38,261 bases of DNA from Rhodoferax sp. (GCF_018063565.1 NZ_JAGPBB010000035.1:1-38261); one strand, 5' to 3'; counted from the stretch's first letter, positions 1-8,175 are shown. A program made the numbers and translations. Notes: generated by a model from the letters alone, not told the origin.

Positions 1-1150
1 AGGTCTTGATCACCTCAAACACCTCCTGCACCAGCAACGGTGCCAGCCCCATCGACGGCTCATCGAGCAGCAACAGGCGGGGGCGCCCCATCAGCGCGCG
101 GCCAATGGCCAGCATCTGCTGCTGCCCGCCCGACAAGGTGCCCGCTGGCAAGGCGCGCTTTTCCTTCAGGATCGGGAACATGGTGAAAATTTTCTCCATG
201 TCACTGTCCACCTGATGCCGCGGCTGCGTGTACGCCCCCAGACGCAGGTTGTCTTCAATCGACAGCGGGCCAAACACCTGGCGTCCTTCGGGGCTTTGGC
301 AAATGCCCCGGCGCATGCGCTTGTCGGAGCGCAGGTGGCTGATGTCTTCGCCGTCAAAATGGATACTGCCCGCACTCATCGGCTGCACGCCCGAGAGCGT
401 GCGCAAAAACGTGGTCTTGCCCGCACCGTTGGCACCCACCAGCGCCACCGTCTCGCCCCGGTGCACTTCCAGGCTGATGCCCTTGAGCGCCTTGATCCGG
501 CCATAACAGCTCTCCATACCCTGCACCCGCAACAGCACATCGGCCTGTGCCACAGCGGCCTTGGGCGGCAAATCTCCTGCACTGTGAGCGCCCAAACCGA
601 CCGACTCGGGCGCGGTGCTGACGATGCGGTGGTACAGCTCACGAAACTCGGCCTGTGCGGACTCACCAAACAGCGGGTCGCTGTTGTCCAGAAAGGCACG
701 GTTGATTTCCTGCCAGTCTTCTTTCAGCAAAGCCTTGCGAGCCAGTGGCATCACCTGCTTTTCCTCGGTCAGGATGTGCTTCTTCAACCCTGCCGTATAG
801 GTGCGCAAATGGATGGCAAGTGTGCCGGCCGGTTGGCTGCCACTGGCCGTGGCGGCCAGACTCTCGCGCAAGCGCTTCAGCCGCCCCAAACCGCCACGAT
901 GGTCGACCTGCAAGGCATCGAGCGTGTCTGCGGCATAGGGGTTGCGCAGCCGCAGCAAGCGGAACAGGTAATCGTCTTCCTTCGGATGGTGAGATCGCTC
1001 GACAAACTGCTCGATGTAATCCAGCACCGAGGAGAAAAATGCCAGCTCCAGCGGCGCGCCAGCCTCCATCTCGCCGGCCAGTTGATCGACCGTGGTCGCC
1101 AGTCGCCACAAGTTGTTGTGGTCTTCGCTGATGATGCGCAGTGCGTCCAT
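1..1150 (-). CDS. livF: Hemerythrin-LivF fusion: branched-chain/aromatic acid ABC transporter ATPase (partial)
   Basis: The frame is open without a stop from the ATG at 1150 to the left edge, giving 383 visible residues; roughly 55 C-terminal residues should be missing. Residues 1-140 form a hemerythrin-like HHE domain with a full set of likely diiron ligands: H11, H54, E58, H84, H125 and E129. A linker of about 60 residues leads to an ordinary LivF ATPase with Walker A GANGAGKTT at 239-247, signature LSGGQQQM and Walker B LLLLDEPS. LivF pairs with LivG to power import by LivH/LivM of branched-chain amino acids or related acids. LivF is normally about 235 residues and has no N-terminal extension. 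The start follows livG by 14 bp with a GGAG site. That the HHE domain gates transport by oxygen or redox state is inference. Confidence 0.9.
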   Translation of the reverse strand, partial: MDALRIISEDHNNLWRLATTVDQLAGEMEAGAPLELAFFSSVLDYIEQFVERSHHPKEDDYLFRLLRLRNPYAADTLDALQVDHRGGLGRLKRLRESLAATASGSQPAGTLAIHLRTYTAGLKKHILTEEKQVMPLARKALLKEDWQEINRAFLDNSDPLFGESAQAEFRELYHRIVSTAPESVGLGAHSAGDLPPKAAVAQADVLLRVQGMESCYGRIKALKGISLEVHRGETVALVGANGAGKTTFLRTLSGVQPMSAGSIHFDGEDISHLRSDKRMRRGICQSPEGRQVFGPLSIEDNLRLGAYTQPRHQVDSDMEKIFTMFPILKEKRALPAGTLSGGQQQMLAIGRALMGRPRLLLLDEPSMGLAPLLVQEVFEVIKT

Positions 1151-1164
1151 GGGTACTTGCTCCT

Positions 1165-1926
1165 TCAAGCGTGGGCGCCAAGGTATGCGGCAATCACGTC
1201 CGGGTTGTTGCGTACATCCATGGCGCTGCCCTCGGTGAGCTTCTTGCCATAGTCCAGCACCAGAATGCGGTCAGACAGGTTCATCACCATCTTCATGTCG
1301 TGCTCCACCAGCACCACGGTGACGCCCGAATCGGCCACCTTGCGCACCAGCGCGTCGACCTCCAGCGTTTCCTTGGGATTCAGACCGGCGGCGGGCTCAT
1401 CCAGAAAAATCAGACGTGGCTTCATGGCCAGGGCGCGGGCAATTTCCAGACGTTTCAGCGCGCCATAAGGCATGGCGTCCGCCCGGGCGTTGACAAATGC
1501 GTCCAGTCCGACAAAGCGCATCAGTTCGGTGGCCTCGGCGTGCAACTCGCGGTCACGCATTCTTAACGACGGCCAGCGCAGACAGGCCTTGAACAGATTG
1601 CGGTCCAGCCGCAGGTGGGCACCGACCATCACGTTCTCGACCGCGCTCATGTTCATGCAGATCTGCAGGTTCTGAAAAGTGCGTGCCACACCGCGGCGCG
1701 CCAACTCGTCAGGCGACTTGCCCACAATCGATTCGCCGTCAAGCATGATGCTGCCGTGGGTGGGGGTGTAAATGCCAGTAATCAGGTTGAACAGCGTGGT
1801 CTTGCCCGCACCGTTGGGGCCAATCACTGCATAGACAATGCCCGAGTCGATGCTAAAGCTGACGTTTTGCACCGCCTTGACACCGCCAAAGTGGATCGAG
1901 AGGTCTTTGACATCGAGCAGAGCCAT
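1165..1926 (-). CDS. livG: ABC transporter ATP-binding protein LivG
   Basis: This 253-residue cytoplasmic ATPase partners LivF on the LivHM permease. Visible motifs are Walker A GPNGAGKTT near residue 35 and Walker B with LIFLDEPAAGLNP, followed by the LivG-type switch region VVLVEHDMKMVM. The length is normal for LivG (about 250). I chose the ATG at 1926 (MALLDVKDLS), 2 bp after the livM stop with GGGGAG inside the end of livM. An upstream in-frame start at 2031 would add 35 unlike residues overlapping livM. The tight spacing shows co-transcription with livH and livM. Substrate specificity is set by a periplasmic binding protein that is not in this window. Confidence 0.93.
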   Translation of the reverse strand: MALLDVKDLSIHFGGVKAVQNVSFSIDSGIVYAVIGPNGAGKTTLFNLITGIYTPTHGSIMLDGESIVGKSPDELARRGVARTFQNLQICMNMSAVENVMVGAHLRLDRNLFKACLRWPSLRMRDRELHAEATELMRFVGLDAFVNARADAMPYGALKRLEIARALAMKPRLIFLDEPAAGLNPKETLEVDALVRKVADSGVTVVLVEHDMKMVMNLSDRILVLDYGKKLTEGSAMDVRNNPDVIAAYLGAHA

Positions 1927-1928
1927 GC

Positions 1929-2861
1929 TCAGTCTCCCCTGCCAAACCGGGCCGCCAGCGTAGGCACCAGGCCTTTGGGCAAAAAGATCATGCACAGCAT
2001 CAGGATGGTGCCAAACGCCACCGTCTCCCAACCTTCAAACGAGGCCAGCGCCTGCGGCAATGCGGTGAGCAGCACCGCGCCGACAACCGAGCCATAGACC
2101 GAGGCCATGCCACCCACCACCACCATCGTGACCAACTCAATCGAATGGAAAAAGTCCGCCAGATTCGGCGTGACAAAGCCGACGTAATGCGCGGTGATAC
2201 TGCCCATAAAACTGGCAAAGGTAGCCGACAGGACAAAAATGGCGACCTTGTATCGCACCACATCGACGCCGACGACTTTGGATGCCACCTCGGAGCCGTG
2301 CAGCGCGCGCAAGGCACGGCCAAACGGGGAGTCAATCAGGCTCAGCGACGCCCAAACGCTGAAAACAAGCACCAACGCGCAAATCCAGTACCAGTGCTTG
2401 TCGCCCGAAATCTCAAAACCCGCCACGCTCATGGCTGGCACGGGCATACCGTCCGGGCCACCTGTAAGTGCGGCCTCGTTGCGCACCGCGATATTGATGA
2501 TGATGCCCAGCCCGAGCGTGGCCATGGCGAGGTAGTGCCCCTTGAGTTTGAAAATGGGTCGGGCCACCAGCGCCGCCAGCGCGGCTGCCGCCACCATACC
2601 CGCCATCATGGCCAGCAGCGGATGCCAGCCAAAATGACTGGGCAAGACGGCGCTGGCATAGGCACCCATACCCAGAAAACCGGCATGCCCCAGGCTGATC
2701 TGTCCGGCAAACCCAATCAGCAGGTTCAAGCCCAGGACAATGACAGCATTGATGGCCATGCGGATGGCCAGGTCAACATAAAAGCTGTTGGGCAGCACAA
2801 AAGGCAGCACCAGCAGAATGGCGATGATGAGGTACAGACCAATGAAAGGGTTCTTGCTCAT
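1929..2861 (-). CDS. livM: ABC transporter permease LivM
   Basis: This 310-residue inner-membrane permease has many hydrophobic segments. It contains the LivM hallmark stretch NLLIGFAGQISLGHAGF near residues 45-62, and a second conserved block RALRALHGSEVASKVVGVD in the cytoplasmic coupling loop. With LivH it forms the channel of a hydrophobic/branched-chain amino acid transporter. The ATG at 2861 is preferred; a TTG two codons upstream at 2867 would overlap the livH stop. No strong ribosome site is visible, so translation is probably coupled to livH. The family also imports aromatic acids, urea and amides, so the substrate is open. Confidence 0.93.
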   Translation of the reverse strand: MSKNPFIGLYLIIAILLVLPFVLPNSFYVDLAIRMAINAVIVLGLNLLIGFAGQISLGHAGFLGMGAYASAVLPSHFGWHPLLAMMAGMVAAAALAALVARPIFKLKGHYLAMATLGLGIIINIAVRNEAALTGGPDGMPVPAMSVAGFEISGDKHWYWICALVLVFSVWASLSLIDSPFGRALRALHGSEVASKVVGVDVVRYKVAIFVLSATFASFMGSITAHYVGFVTPNLADFFHSIELVTMVVVGGMASVYGSVVGAVLLTALPQALASFEGWETVAFGTILMLCMIFLPKGLVPTLAARFGRGD

Positions 2862-2863
2862 GT

Positions 2864-3739
2864 TCAAACCCGATCGGTGGATTTGCCGCCAAACAGCCCG
2901 CGCGGCATGAAGAACAGAATCAGCAGAATCAGCACAAACGGCATCGCATCTTTGTAGGACGACGAGATATAGCCCGCGCCCATGGCTTCCAGAATACCCA
3001 CCAGCAAGCCGCCCACCACCGCGCCCAACCCATTACCCAGGCCGCCGACCACGGCAGCCACAAAGCCTTTGAGACCCAGCATGATGCCCACGTCATAAGA
3101 GGTCAGCGTGATGGGTGTCACCAGAATGCCGCCCAAAGCGCCCAACGCGGCTGACATGGCAAAGCTCAAAAACAACACCCAGTTGGTGTTGATGCCCACC
3201 AGTTCGGCCGCTACCCGGTTGTATGAGGTGGCCAGCATCGCCTTGCCCTGCAGGGTGCGATTGAAGAAGTACCACAGCGCCAGCACGACAATGGCCGTGA
3301 CCCCCAGCACCCACAGACTTTGCGGCATCAGCGTGGCACCCAGAATCTGCAGAGGTGTGTCACCAGAAAATGCGGGCAGGCTAAAGGTATTTTTTCCCAG
3401 CCAGACCTGCACCAGACCGCGAATCACCAGCGAAGCACCAATGGTGATGATGATCAGCGTGACCGACTCCGCGCCCTTGACCGGCTCAATCGCCAGCTTT
3501 TCCACCACCACGCCCACGACGGCCGGCAGCACAATCGCCAGAATCAGCGCTGCCGGCAGGGGCCACCCCGCCTGGGTGAAATACACCGCCAGCATGCCAC
3601 CCAGCATGATGAACTCGCCCTGGGCAAAGTTGATCACGTTGCTGGCGTTGTAAATCAGCGTGAAGCCTAGTGCCGCCAGCGCGTAGGTGGCACCCACGGT
3701 GATGCCAGAGAACAGAAACTGCAGAAATTCAGCCAGCAT
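2864..3739 (-). CDS. livH: ABC transporter permease LivH
   Basis: This 291-residue inner-membrane permease begins MLAEFLQFLFSGITVGATYA and carries the LivH signature NASNVINFAQGEFIMLGGM near residues 31-49. A second conserved region, GLKGFVAAVVGGLGN, lies near residue 225. The ATG at 3739 is preceded by GGAG at a normal distance. livH is the first full gene of the operon livH-livM-livG-livF. The liv promoter candidate lies about 110 bp upstream, and a possible 21-codon leader overlaps its start. No binding-protein gene (livK) is adjacent on this side, so it may lie beyond the left edge or elsewhere. Confidence 0.93.
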   Translation of the reverse strand: MLAEFLQFLFSGITVGATYALAALGFTLIYNASNVINFAQGEFIMLGGMLAVYFTQAGWPLPAALILAIVLPAVVGVVVEKLAIEPVKGAESVTLIIITIGASLVIRGLVQVWLGKNTFSLPAFSGDTPLQILGATLMPQSLWVLGVTAIVVLALWYFFNRTLQGKAMLATSYNRVAAELVGINTNWVLFLSFAMSAALGALGGILVTPITLTSYDVGIMLGLKGFVAAVVGGLGNGLGAVVGGLLVGILEAMGAGYISSSYKDAMPFVLILLILFFMPRGLFGGKSTDRV

Positions 3740-3794
3740 TCCACACTCCGTTGCGAGAGTCGAAAAAAACTCGATGGAAAGGACTCTTCAGCAT
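3729..3794 (-). CDS. Candidate 21-residue leader peptide overlapping livH
   Basis: An ATG at 3794 follows a strong AGGAGA site (spacing about 6) and opens 21 codons ending in a TGA that overlaps the livH start in another frame. The peptide is Phe-rich (MLKSPFHRVFFDSRNGVWNAG, with three Phe and one Trp). A GGGG-CCCC hairpin at 3807-3819 precedes its ribosome site, and AGAGTC/GACTCT arms lie within the reading frame. This arrangement could couple or attenuate livH translation. Such a short frame with a good ribosome site can also occur by chance, and no clear terminator-antiterminator pair was found. Confidence 0.3.
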   Translation of the reverse strand: MLKSPFHRVFFDSRNGVWNAG

Positions 3795-3806
3795 GGGTTG
3801 TCTCCT

Positions 3807-3819
3807 GGGGTCAATCCCC
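3807..3819 (-). other. Small perfect hairpin in the liv 5' leader
   Basis: Four G and four C pair around a five-base loop (ggggtcaatcccc on the + strand). It lies between the predicted liv promoter and the leader-peptide ribosome site. There is no T-run after it on the transcribed strand, so it is not an intrinsic terminator. Confidence 0.35.
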
Positions 3820-3848
3820 GAATTTTGAAGTCATTTTGTCTTGCTTGA

Positions 3849-3877
3849 ATTCTGAAATACAGAATCCGTTCTGTCAA
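3849..3877 (-). promoter_or_regulatory. Candidate liv promoter with overlapping inverted-repeat operator
   Basis: On the minus strand TTGACA (3877-3872) and CAGAAT (3854-3849) are separated by 17 bp, a perfect -35 and a 4/6 -10. The inverted repeat ATTCTG-AAATA-CAGAAT (3849-3865) covers the -10 and half the spacer, a classic repressor position. Further TTCTG or CAGAA half-sites occur at 3869-3873, 3912-3916 and 3978-3991. The likely binder is one of the nearby regulators (PaaX-type or IclR-type), which is inference. Confidence 0.5.
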
Positions 3878-4224
3878 TTGGTATTTGGGCCCATCATCGC
3901 ATTTTTTTCACAGAATTTGCTTTTATAGATACGTTTTTTCTAAATGTTAAGACTTTTTGATGTCATTTTACTCATCTCAGAACAAATTCTGCATATCACA
4001 ATTCGTACCTCTAAATGAAATATTCTCTTATTAAGCATTGATTTATATATAAATTATGTTGAACTCTACATGAGATTGCGAGCCAAAGTTCTCTTTTTTC
4101 TTACTTTTCTCTTTTATGCGATACAGTTTTTGTTGCTTTTTTAATTTTTTAGTGACATGATTAGCTCGCGACTGACTGATTCAGCCAGCGCCACCCCACC
4201 ACACCCACCCGATGAGGAGACAAC

Positions 4225-5253
4225 ATGGCTACCCACTCAGACCGTTTTTCAGACAAGATGGAATTCCCCCCGGAAATCGCCCAACCCAACGTTTACCCCC
4301 TGTCGTGGGAGAACAAGACCGCCAAGTTGCAAGAAGTGTGGGAAGCCGCGCTGCGCGAAAACTGGGACCCCGAACAGCTGCCTTGGGACACTTTTGACGT
4401 CGAAAGCTACACCTGGGAAGAGCGCGAAGCCATTGCCTACTGGTGGAGCCTGCTGTCGGTGTTTGATGCCTCCGCGCCGCCGGTGTTTGCCGAAGCTCTG
4501 ATCAAGACCTACGAAGTACACGAAGAAGATCTGGTGCGCCGTTGCTTTTTCTCGGTCACCCGCGACGAGCAAAATCACGAGATCATGTGCGGACTGGCCA
4601 TCACCAAGCTGCTTGGCCACCCTGATCCCGTCACTTATGAGCCCAAGACCGAACTCGGCAAACGTCTGCAGAAAAACGTCAAGTGGCTGTATTTCAATGG
4701 TTCACGCTACTGGACCGGCTACAAAAAAGCCGTGCCCAAATACGATCTGGCAGTGCTTTTCAGCTCGTTCCTGATGGGTGAAATTGCTGCGGCCACCATC
4801 TTCAAGCAGATGTTTGACAACTCGCGCGAAGCAGTCTTCAAGGAAGGCTTCAAGAACATCGGCCGTGACGAAGGCCGCCACATGGCCATCTGCATGGCCG
4901 TGATGGAGCGGGACTACCCCGGCCTGCAGGCCGAAACCCGCGCCATTGTCACCAAGCAGATTCGTGCCGGCTACTTATTCCTGTCTGCCGTGCTGTTTGA
5001 GCCACCGATGGAATTCTGGGACCTGCCCAGTGACTTCATCGCCAACCAGCGTGAAGCTGAAGAACTGGCGCGTGAGGCCGGCTTTGGCATTCCCACTTAT
5101 GAGATGAAGTTGCAAAACTGGAAGAACGCCATGCTCAATCTCAAGGGCGTGCTGGATCGCTACAACATCCCGTTCCCGGCGATCCCGGAAGTCGGCATCA
5201 GCGGACAGGAAGTCTCTGAAGTGGATATGGCCGACATCATCCCGGTGTTCTGA
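4225..5253 (+). CDS. R2-like/ferritin-like diiron oxygenase, substrate unknown
   Basis: This 342-residue soluble protein has the ligand pattern of a four-helix diiron oxygenase: an acidic first ligand (D81 or E90), E115-x-x-H118 in RDEQNHE, E186 in LMGEIAAAT, and E216-x-x-H219 in RDEGRHM. That spacing recalls ribonucleotide reductase R2 and AurF-like N-oxygenases. No second subunit of the multicomponent toluene/phenol hydroxylase type is nearby. The ATG at 4225 has a strong GAGGAGA site. The next gene, 2 bp away, is a 2Fe-2S/FAD reductase, so the pair probably forms a two-component monooxygenase. The setting of PaaX- and IclR-type regulators, a liv importer and an arylpyruvate oxidoreductase suggests aromatic or amino-acid-derived substrates, which is inference. 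I do not recognise the exact enzyme. Confidence 0.75.
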   Translation: MATHSDRFSDKMEFPPEIAQPNVYPLSWENKTAKLQEVWEAALRENWDPEQLPWDTFDVESYTWEEREAIAYWWSLLSVFDASAPPVFAEALIKTYEVHEEDLVRRCFFSVTRDEQNHEIMCGLAITKLLGHPDPVTYEPKTELGKRLQKNVKWLYFNGSRYWTGYKKAVPKYDLAVLFSSFLMGEIAAATIFKQMFDNSREAVFKEGFKNIGRDEGRHMAICMAVMERDYPGLQAETRAIVTKQIRAGYLFLSAVLFEPPMEFWDLPSDFIANQREAEELAREAGFGIPTYEMKLQNWKNAMLNLKGVLDRYNIPFPAIPEVGISGQEVSEVDMADIIPVF

Positions 5254-5255
5254 GC

Positions 5256-6305
5256 ATGACTCACATTGTGATGCAACCGTCGGGGCGATCGGTGGATTGC
5301 CTCTCGGGTGACACCGTGCTGATGGCGCTGGAGAAGGCCGGTTACGCCTTGCCCAACAACTGCCGTGCCGGTGCCTGCGGAGAGTGCAAGGTCAAGGTCA
5401 GCGCCGGCCAGTTTGACCAGGGCATGGTGCTGGACATGGCCTTGTCGCAGGACGAGCGCAAACAAGGCTTCGGCCTGATGTGCATGGCCAAGCCCATCTC
5501 TGATGAACTGGTCATCGAGTGGGGCACCGAGGACGCCCGGCCCAAGCTGTTCCCGCCGCGCGAGAACGTGCTGTTTGTGCTGGTTGACAAACGCCCGATT
5601 GCCGCGCGTGTGGTTGAATTGCGCCTGCGTCCTGTGGGTCAGCCCATTCGCTATTGGCCGGGCCAGTACCTGACGCTGGGCGACCCCCGCAACGGCGTGC
5701 CAGCGAGGGCCTACTCCATCTCCAACGCACCACGACCTGATGGTGAATTGGTCTTGCAGGTGGCGCGCTCTGATGGCGGCGTCACCAGCCACTGGGTTCA
5801 TGACAAGCTGCAGGTGGGCGACATCCTCAAGATCGCAGGCGCCTATGGCACTTTTATTGGTGATCCCTCGGTGGACACACCCGTGCTGTGTCTGGCCGCC
5901 GGAACCGGGCTGGCGCCAATCCTGTCGCTGGCCGAAGCCGCGCTGCGTCGTGGTTTCAAAAAGAAAGTGACCCTGGTGTTTTCAGCGCGCACGGCTGACG
6001 ACGTGTACTGCCAGGGTTTGATGGCCTGGTGGCGCACCAAACATCGCAATTTTGATTACAAGATCACCCTGACGCGGGAAACCCGCGAGGGGCATTTGGG
6101 GGGGCGTGTCGACGCGGTATTGCCGGGGCTGTTTTCCGACTTGTCCAAACACACCATTTTTGCCGCGGGCAGCCCGGAGTTTGTCGAAACCTGTGTGGCC
6201 ACCGTCCAGAAGCTTGGCGCCAACAAAGACATGGTTCACACGGAGGGCTTTTTTGCCCAGCAGCAGCTGGTAGTGGCCGATGCGGCGCACTTGTTGCCCG
6301 CTTGA
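5256..6305 (+). CDS. 2Fe-2S ferredoxin/FAD/NAD(P)H oxygenase reductase
   Basis: This 349-residue electron-transfer protein has three domains in order. A plant-type [2Fe-2S] ferredoxin comes first, with ligands C36, C41, C44 and C76. A flavin domain follows with RAYSISNAP near residues 150-158, and an NAD(P)H domain carries the LCLAAGTGLAPILSL stretch. This layout matches reductases of bacterial oxygenases such as XylA and the MmoC type. It starts 2 bp after the diiron protein stop, so they are co-translated and the reductase probably feeds electrons from NAD(P)H to that enzyme. The length is normal for the family. The assigned partnership rests on adjacency. Confidence 0.88.
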   Translation: MTHIVMQPSGRSVDCLSGDTVLMALEKAGYALPNNCRAGACGECKVKVSAGQFDQGMVLDMALSQDERKQGFGLMCMAKPISDELVIEWGTEDARPKLFPPRENVLFVLVDKRPIAARVVELRLRPVGQPIRYWPGQYLTLGDPRNGVPARAYSISNAPRPDGELVLQVARSDGGVTSHWVHDKLQVGDILKIAGAYGTFIGDPSVDTPVLCLAAGTGLAPILSLAEAALRRGFKKKVTLVFSARTADDVYCQGLMAWWRTKHRNFDYKITLTRETREGHLGGRVDAVLPGLFSDLSKHTIFAAGSPEFVETCVATVQKLGANKDMVHTEGFFAQQQLVVADAAHLLPA

Positions 6306-6375
6306 CAACAGATGGCTCAGGAGCCTGCAGGGCACCGGGGACGGGTCGTTATGATCAAAGGCATTCGATGAAAGC

Positions 6376-7344
6376 TTGACTCGCGCTGTGTTTGCCTCCA
6401 TTCAAAAACGTCTTGAAGACTTTCGCCAGCAACCCCGCGTTCAGGCGCGTTCGCTCATCGTTTCTGTGTTCGGCGACGCCATCCTGCTGCGTGGTGGCCG
6501 CATCTGGCTGGGCAGCCTGGTTCAGTTGCTGGAACCGCTGGCGCTCAATGAGCGACTGGTGCGTACCTCGGTGTTTCGCCTGGTCAAGGAAGACTGGCTG
6601 ACGGCTGAAACTGTGGGCCGGCGCGCCGATTACACGCTCACTGACCTGGGTCGCAAGCGCTGTGAAGAAGCCGCACGTCACATTTATGCCTCTCACGCAC
6701 CACAGTGGGACCGGCGTTGGCGGCTGATTCTGAGCATCGGTGAACTCGATCCCAAAGAACGGGAGCGCCTGCGCAGCGCGATGTTCTGGCAGGGGTTTGG
6801 TCAGCTTGGCAACGACTGCTTTGTACATCCCGGAGCCGATCTGAGCATGGCGTTTGACGCCCTGGCGGCTGAAGGCCTGTCAGATGTCACCGGGCGTCTG
6901 ATGCCGCTGCTGGCAGCAGATGCTGGCCCGGCGCTGGCAGCCAGTGGCACAGAACTGGTTCGCCGAGCCTGGAGCCTGGAAGCGTTAGACCAGGCTTACG
7001 GTGCATTCATCGACACCTACACACCCATCATGGCCGAGCTGCGACGTGATCGCCAGGCCAACGTGGAGCCACGAGACGCGTTCTTGCTGCGCACACTGCT
7101 GATCCATGACTACCGGCGCTTGATGCTGCGGGATCCCGAGCTACCTGAAGTGTTGCTGGCGCGAGACTGGTCAGGCCACATGGCGCGGTTGCTCTGCCGC
7201 GATTTGTACCGTCGCCTGATGGGACCATCCGAGGCGCATCTGGACCATACCCTCAAACTGGCTGACGATTCTGTGCCCCCGGCAAATGCACTGTTGCTGC
7301 AGCGCTTTGCACAGGACGACCCGCTGGCCGCCATCTCAGTTTGA
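6376..7344 (+). CDS. PaaX family transcriptional regulator
   Basis: This 322-residue protein matches PaaX in length (about 310) and in the conserved N-terminus RARSLIVSVFGDAIL.RGG.IWLGSL, near residues 24-52. A winged-helix domain and the central PaaX domain follow. PaaX represses phenylacetate genes and is released by phenylacetyl-CoA; this copy may sense another aryl-CoA. The only plausible start codons are TTG at 6376 or GTG at 6388, because a TGA closes the frame at 6352 and the nearby ATG at 6368 is out of frame. Its gene follows the reductase by 70 bp in the same direction. Its stop overlaps the convergent iclR gene by 9 bp. Confidence 0.88.
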   Translation: MTRAVFASIQKRLEDFRQQPRVQARSLIVSVFGDAILLRGGRIWLGSLVQLLEPLALNERLVRTSVFRLVKEDWLTAETVGRRADYTLTDLGRKRCEEAARHIYASHAPQWDRRWRLILSIGELDPKERERLRSAMFWQGFGQLGNDCFVHPGADLSMAFDALAAEGLSDVTGRLMPLLAADAGPALAASGTELVRRAWSLEALDQAYGAFIDTYTPIMAELRRDRQANVEPRDAFLLRTLLIHDYRRLMLRDPELPEVLLARDWSGHMARLLCRDLYRRLMGPSEAHLDHTLKLADDSVPPANALLLQRFAQDDPLAAISV

Positions 7345-8175
7345 ATCGACCGGGACCAAGCTGTGTCCCAAGCGTTGTGAAAGCTCTCTTGCGGATTGTT
7401 TCAGGCTCAGGACGACCGGGCCGTCCAGCGACAAATCGATCATGCCCTTGACCCCAATGGCCAGCAATGACAAGGTGATTTCGTTCTTGAAATTGAACAC
7501 CGGTGCTGCTGCAGCCGCCACCCCGGGCACCAGGTGGTAGTCAGACACAATTGAAACGCCGTCCCGGCGTACTCGGGTGAGCATCTCCGCTAACCCCGAG
7601 GCGGTTTGAAGTACTTCGGGCAAGGCCGGGTCGAGCAGTTCGCGGCTGATCAGGCTTTGAGTCGTCGCGCTGGGCAGCCATGCCGCAAACACCCGGCCAC
7701 TTGCAGAGGTCAGCAGATTCAGGGCGGTCCCTGTGACAACGTTGACGGTGATCGGCCGATAAGGTCGCACTGAACGAATGATCACCGGCCCGTGCTCGCT
7801 CCAGACGGCCAGGGCAGAGGTCTGGTTGATTTCGTCGCGCAGTTGGTCTATCGCTGCCAGTCCCAGCTTCACCCGGTCAAGCCGGTCCACTGCGATCAAC
7901 CCCAGATTCAGCGCAAAGGGACCCAGGTTATAACGTGAGCTCATCGGGTCCTGCTCCACCAGCCCGGATCGAACCAGACTGACGATGTAGCGATGCACCT
8001 TGGAAGCAGGCATGTCCGCCGCTGCAGCAATATCCTTGAGCATCATGGCACGGTGACCACTGCTGATCGCTCGCAGGATGGTCATGCCGATTTCCAACGA
8101 TTGAACACCGTTTTTTCCTTCAACATCCCGGTGAGCGGGTGCGTCCATTCTGAGGGGCATTTTGCGCTCCATCAT
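7336..8175 (-). CDS. IclR family transcriptional regulator
   Basis: This protein of up to 279 residues has an N-terminal winged helix (VQSLEIGMTILRAI...LKDIAAAADMPASKVHRYIVSLVRSG split over residues 24-76) and an IclR effector domain. The latter includes LNLLTSASGRVFAAWLP and a late GVAAAAAPVFNF region. IclR proteins often control aromatic-acid catabolism and respond to small organic acids. Three ATG codons are possible; the one at 8160 has GGAG at good spacing, so the true start may be five codons inside the coordinates given. It diverges from iorA, and an inverted repeat lies between them. The effector is unknown. Confidence 0.9.
   Translation of the reverse strand: MMERKMPLRMDAPAHRDVEGKNGVQSLEIGMTILRAISSGHRAMMLKDIAAAADMPASKVHRYIVSLVRSGLVEQDPMSSRYNLGPFALNLGLIAVDRLDRVKLGLAAIDQLRDEINQTSALAVWSEHGPVIIRSVRPYRPITVNVVTGTALNLLTSASGRVFAAWLPSATTQSLISRELLDPALPEVLQTASGLAEMLTRVRRDGVSIVSDYHLVPGVAAAAAPVFNFKNEITLSLLAIGVKGMIDLSLDGPVVLSLKQSARELSQRLGHSLVPVDSN

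Larger units (their letters stand above)
3740..4224. other. AT-rich divergent regulatory region between livH and the diiron oxygenase
   Basis: This 485-bp gap separates the minus-strand liv operon from the plus-strand oxygenase. From about 3840 to 4150 it is strikingly AT-rich with many T-runs, unlike the GC-rich genes around it. It holds the liv promoter/operator, repeated TTCTG/CAGAA half-sites and a perfect palindrome ATTTATATATAAAT at 4041-4054. The oxygenase ribosome site (GAGGAGA) lies just before 4225. I could not fix a convincing promoter for the plus-strand operon. Confidence 0.6.

Noticed and set aside
215-1252. 345-codon open frame on the + strand
   Set aside because: It lies antisense to the hemerythrin-LivF fusion, whose frame has clear ATPase and HHE motifs; the + strand translation shows no recognisable domain.
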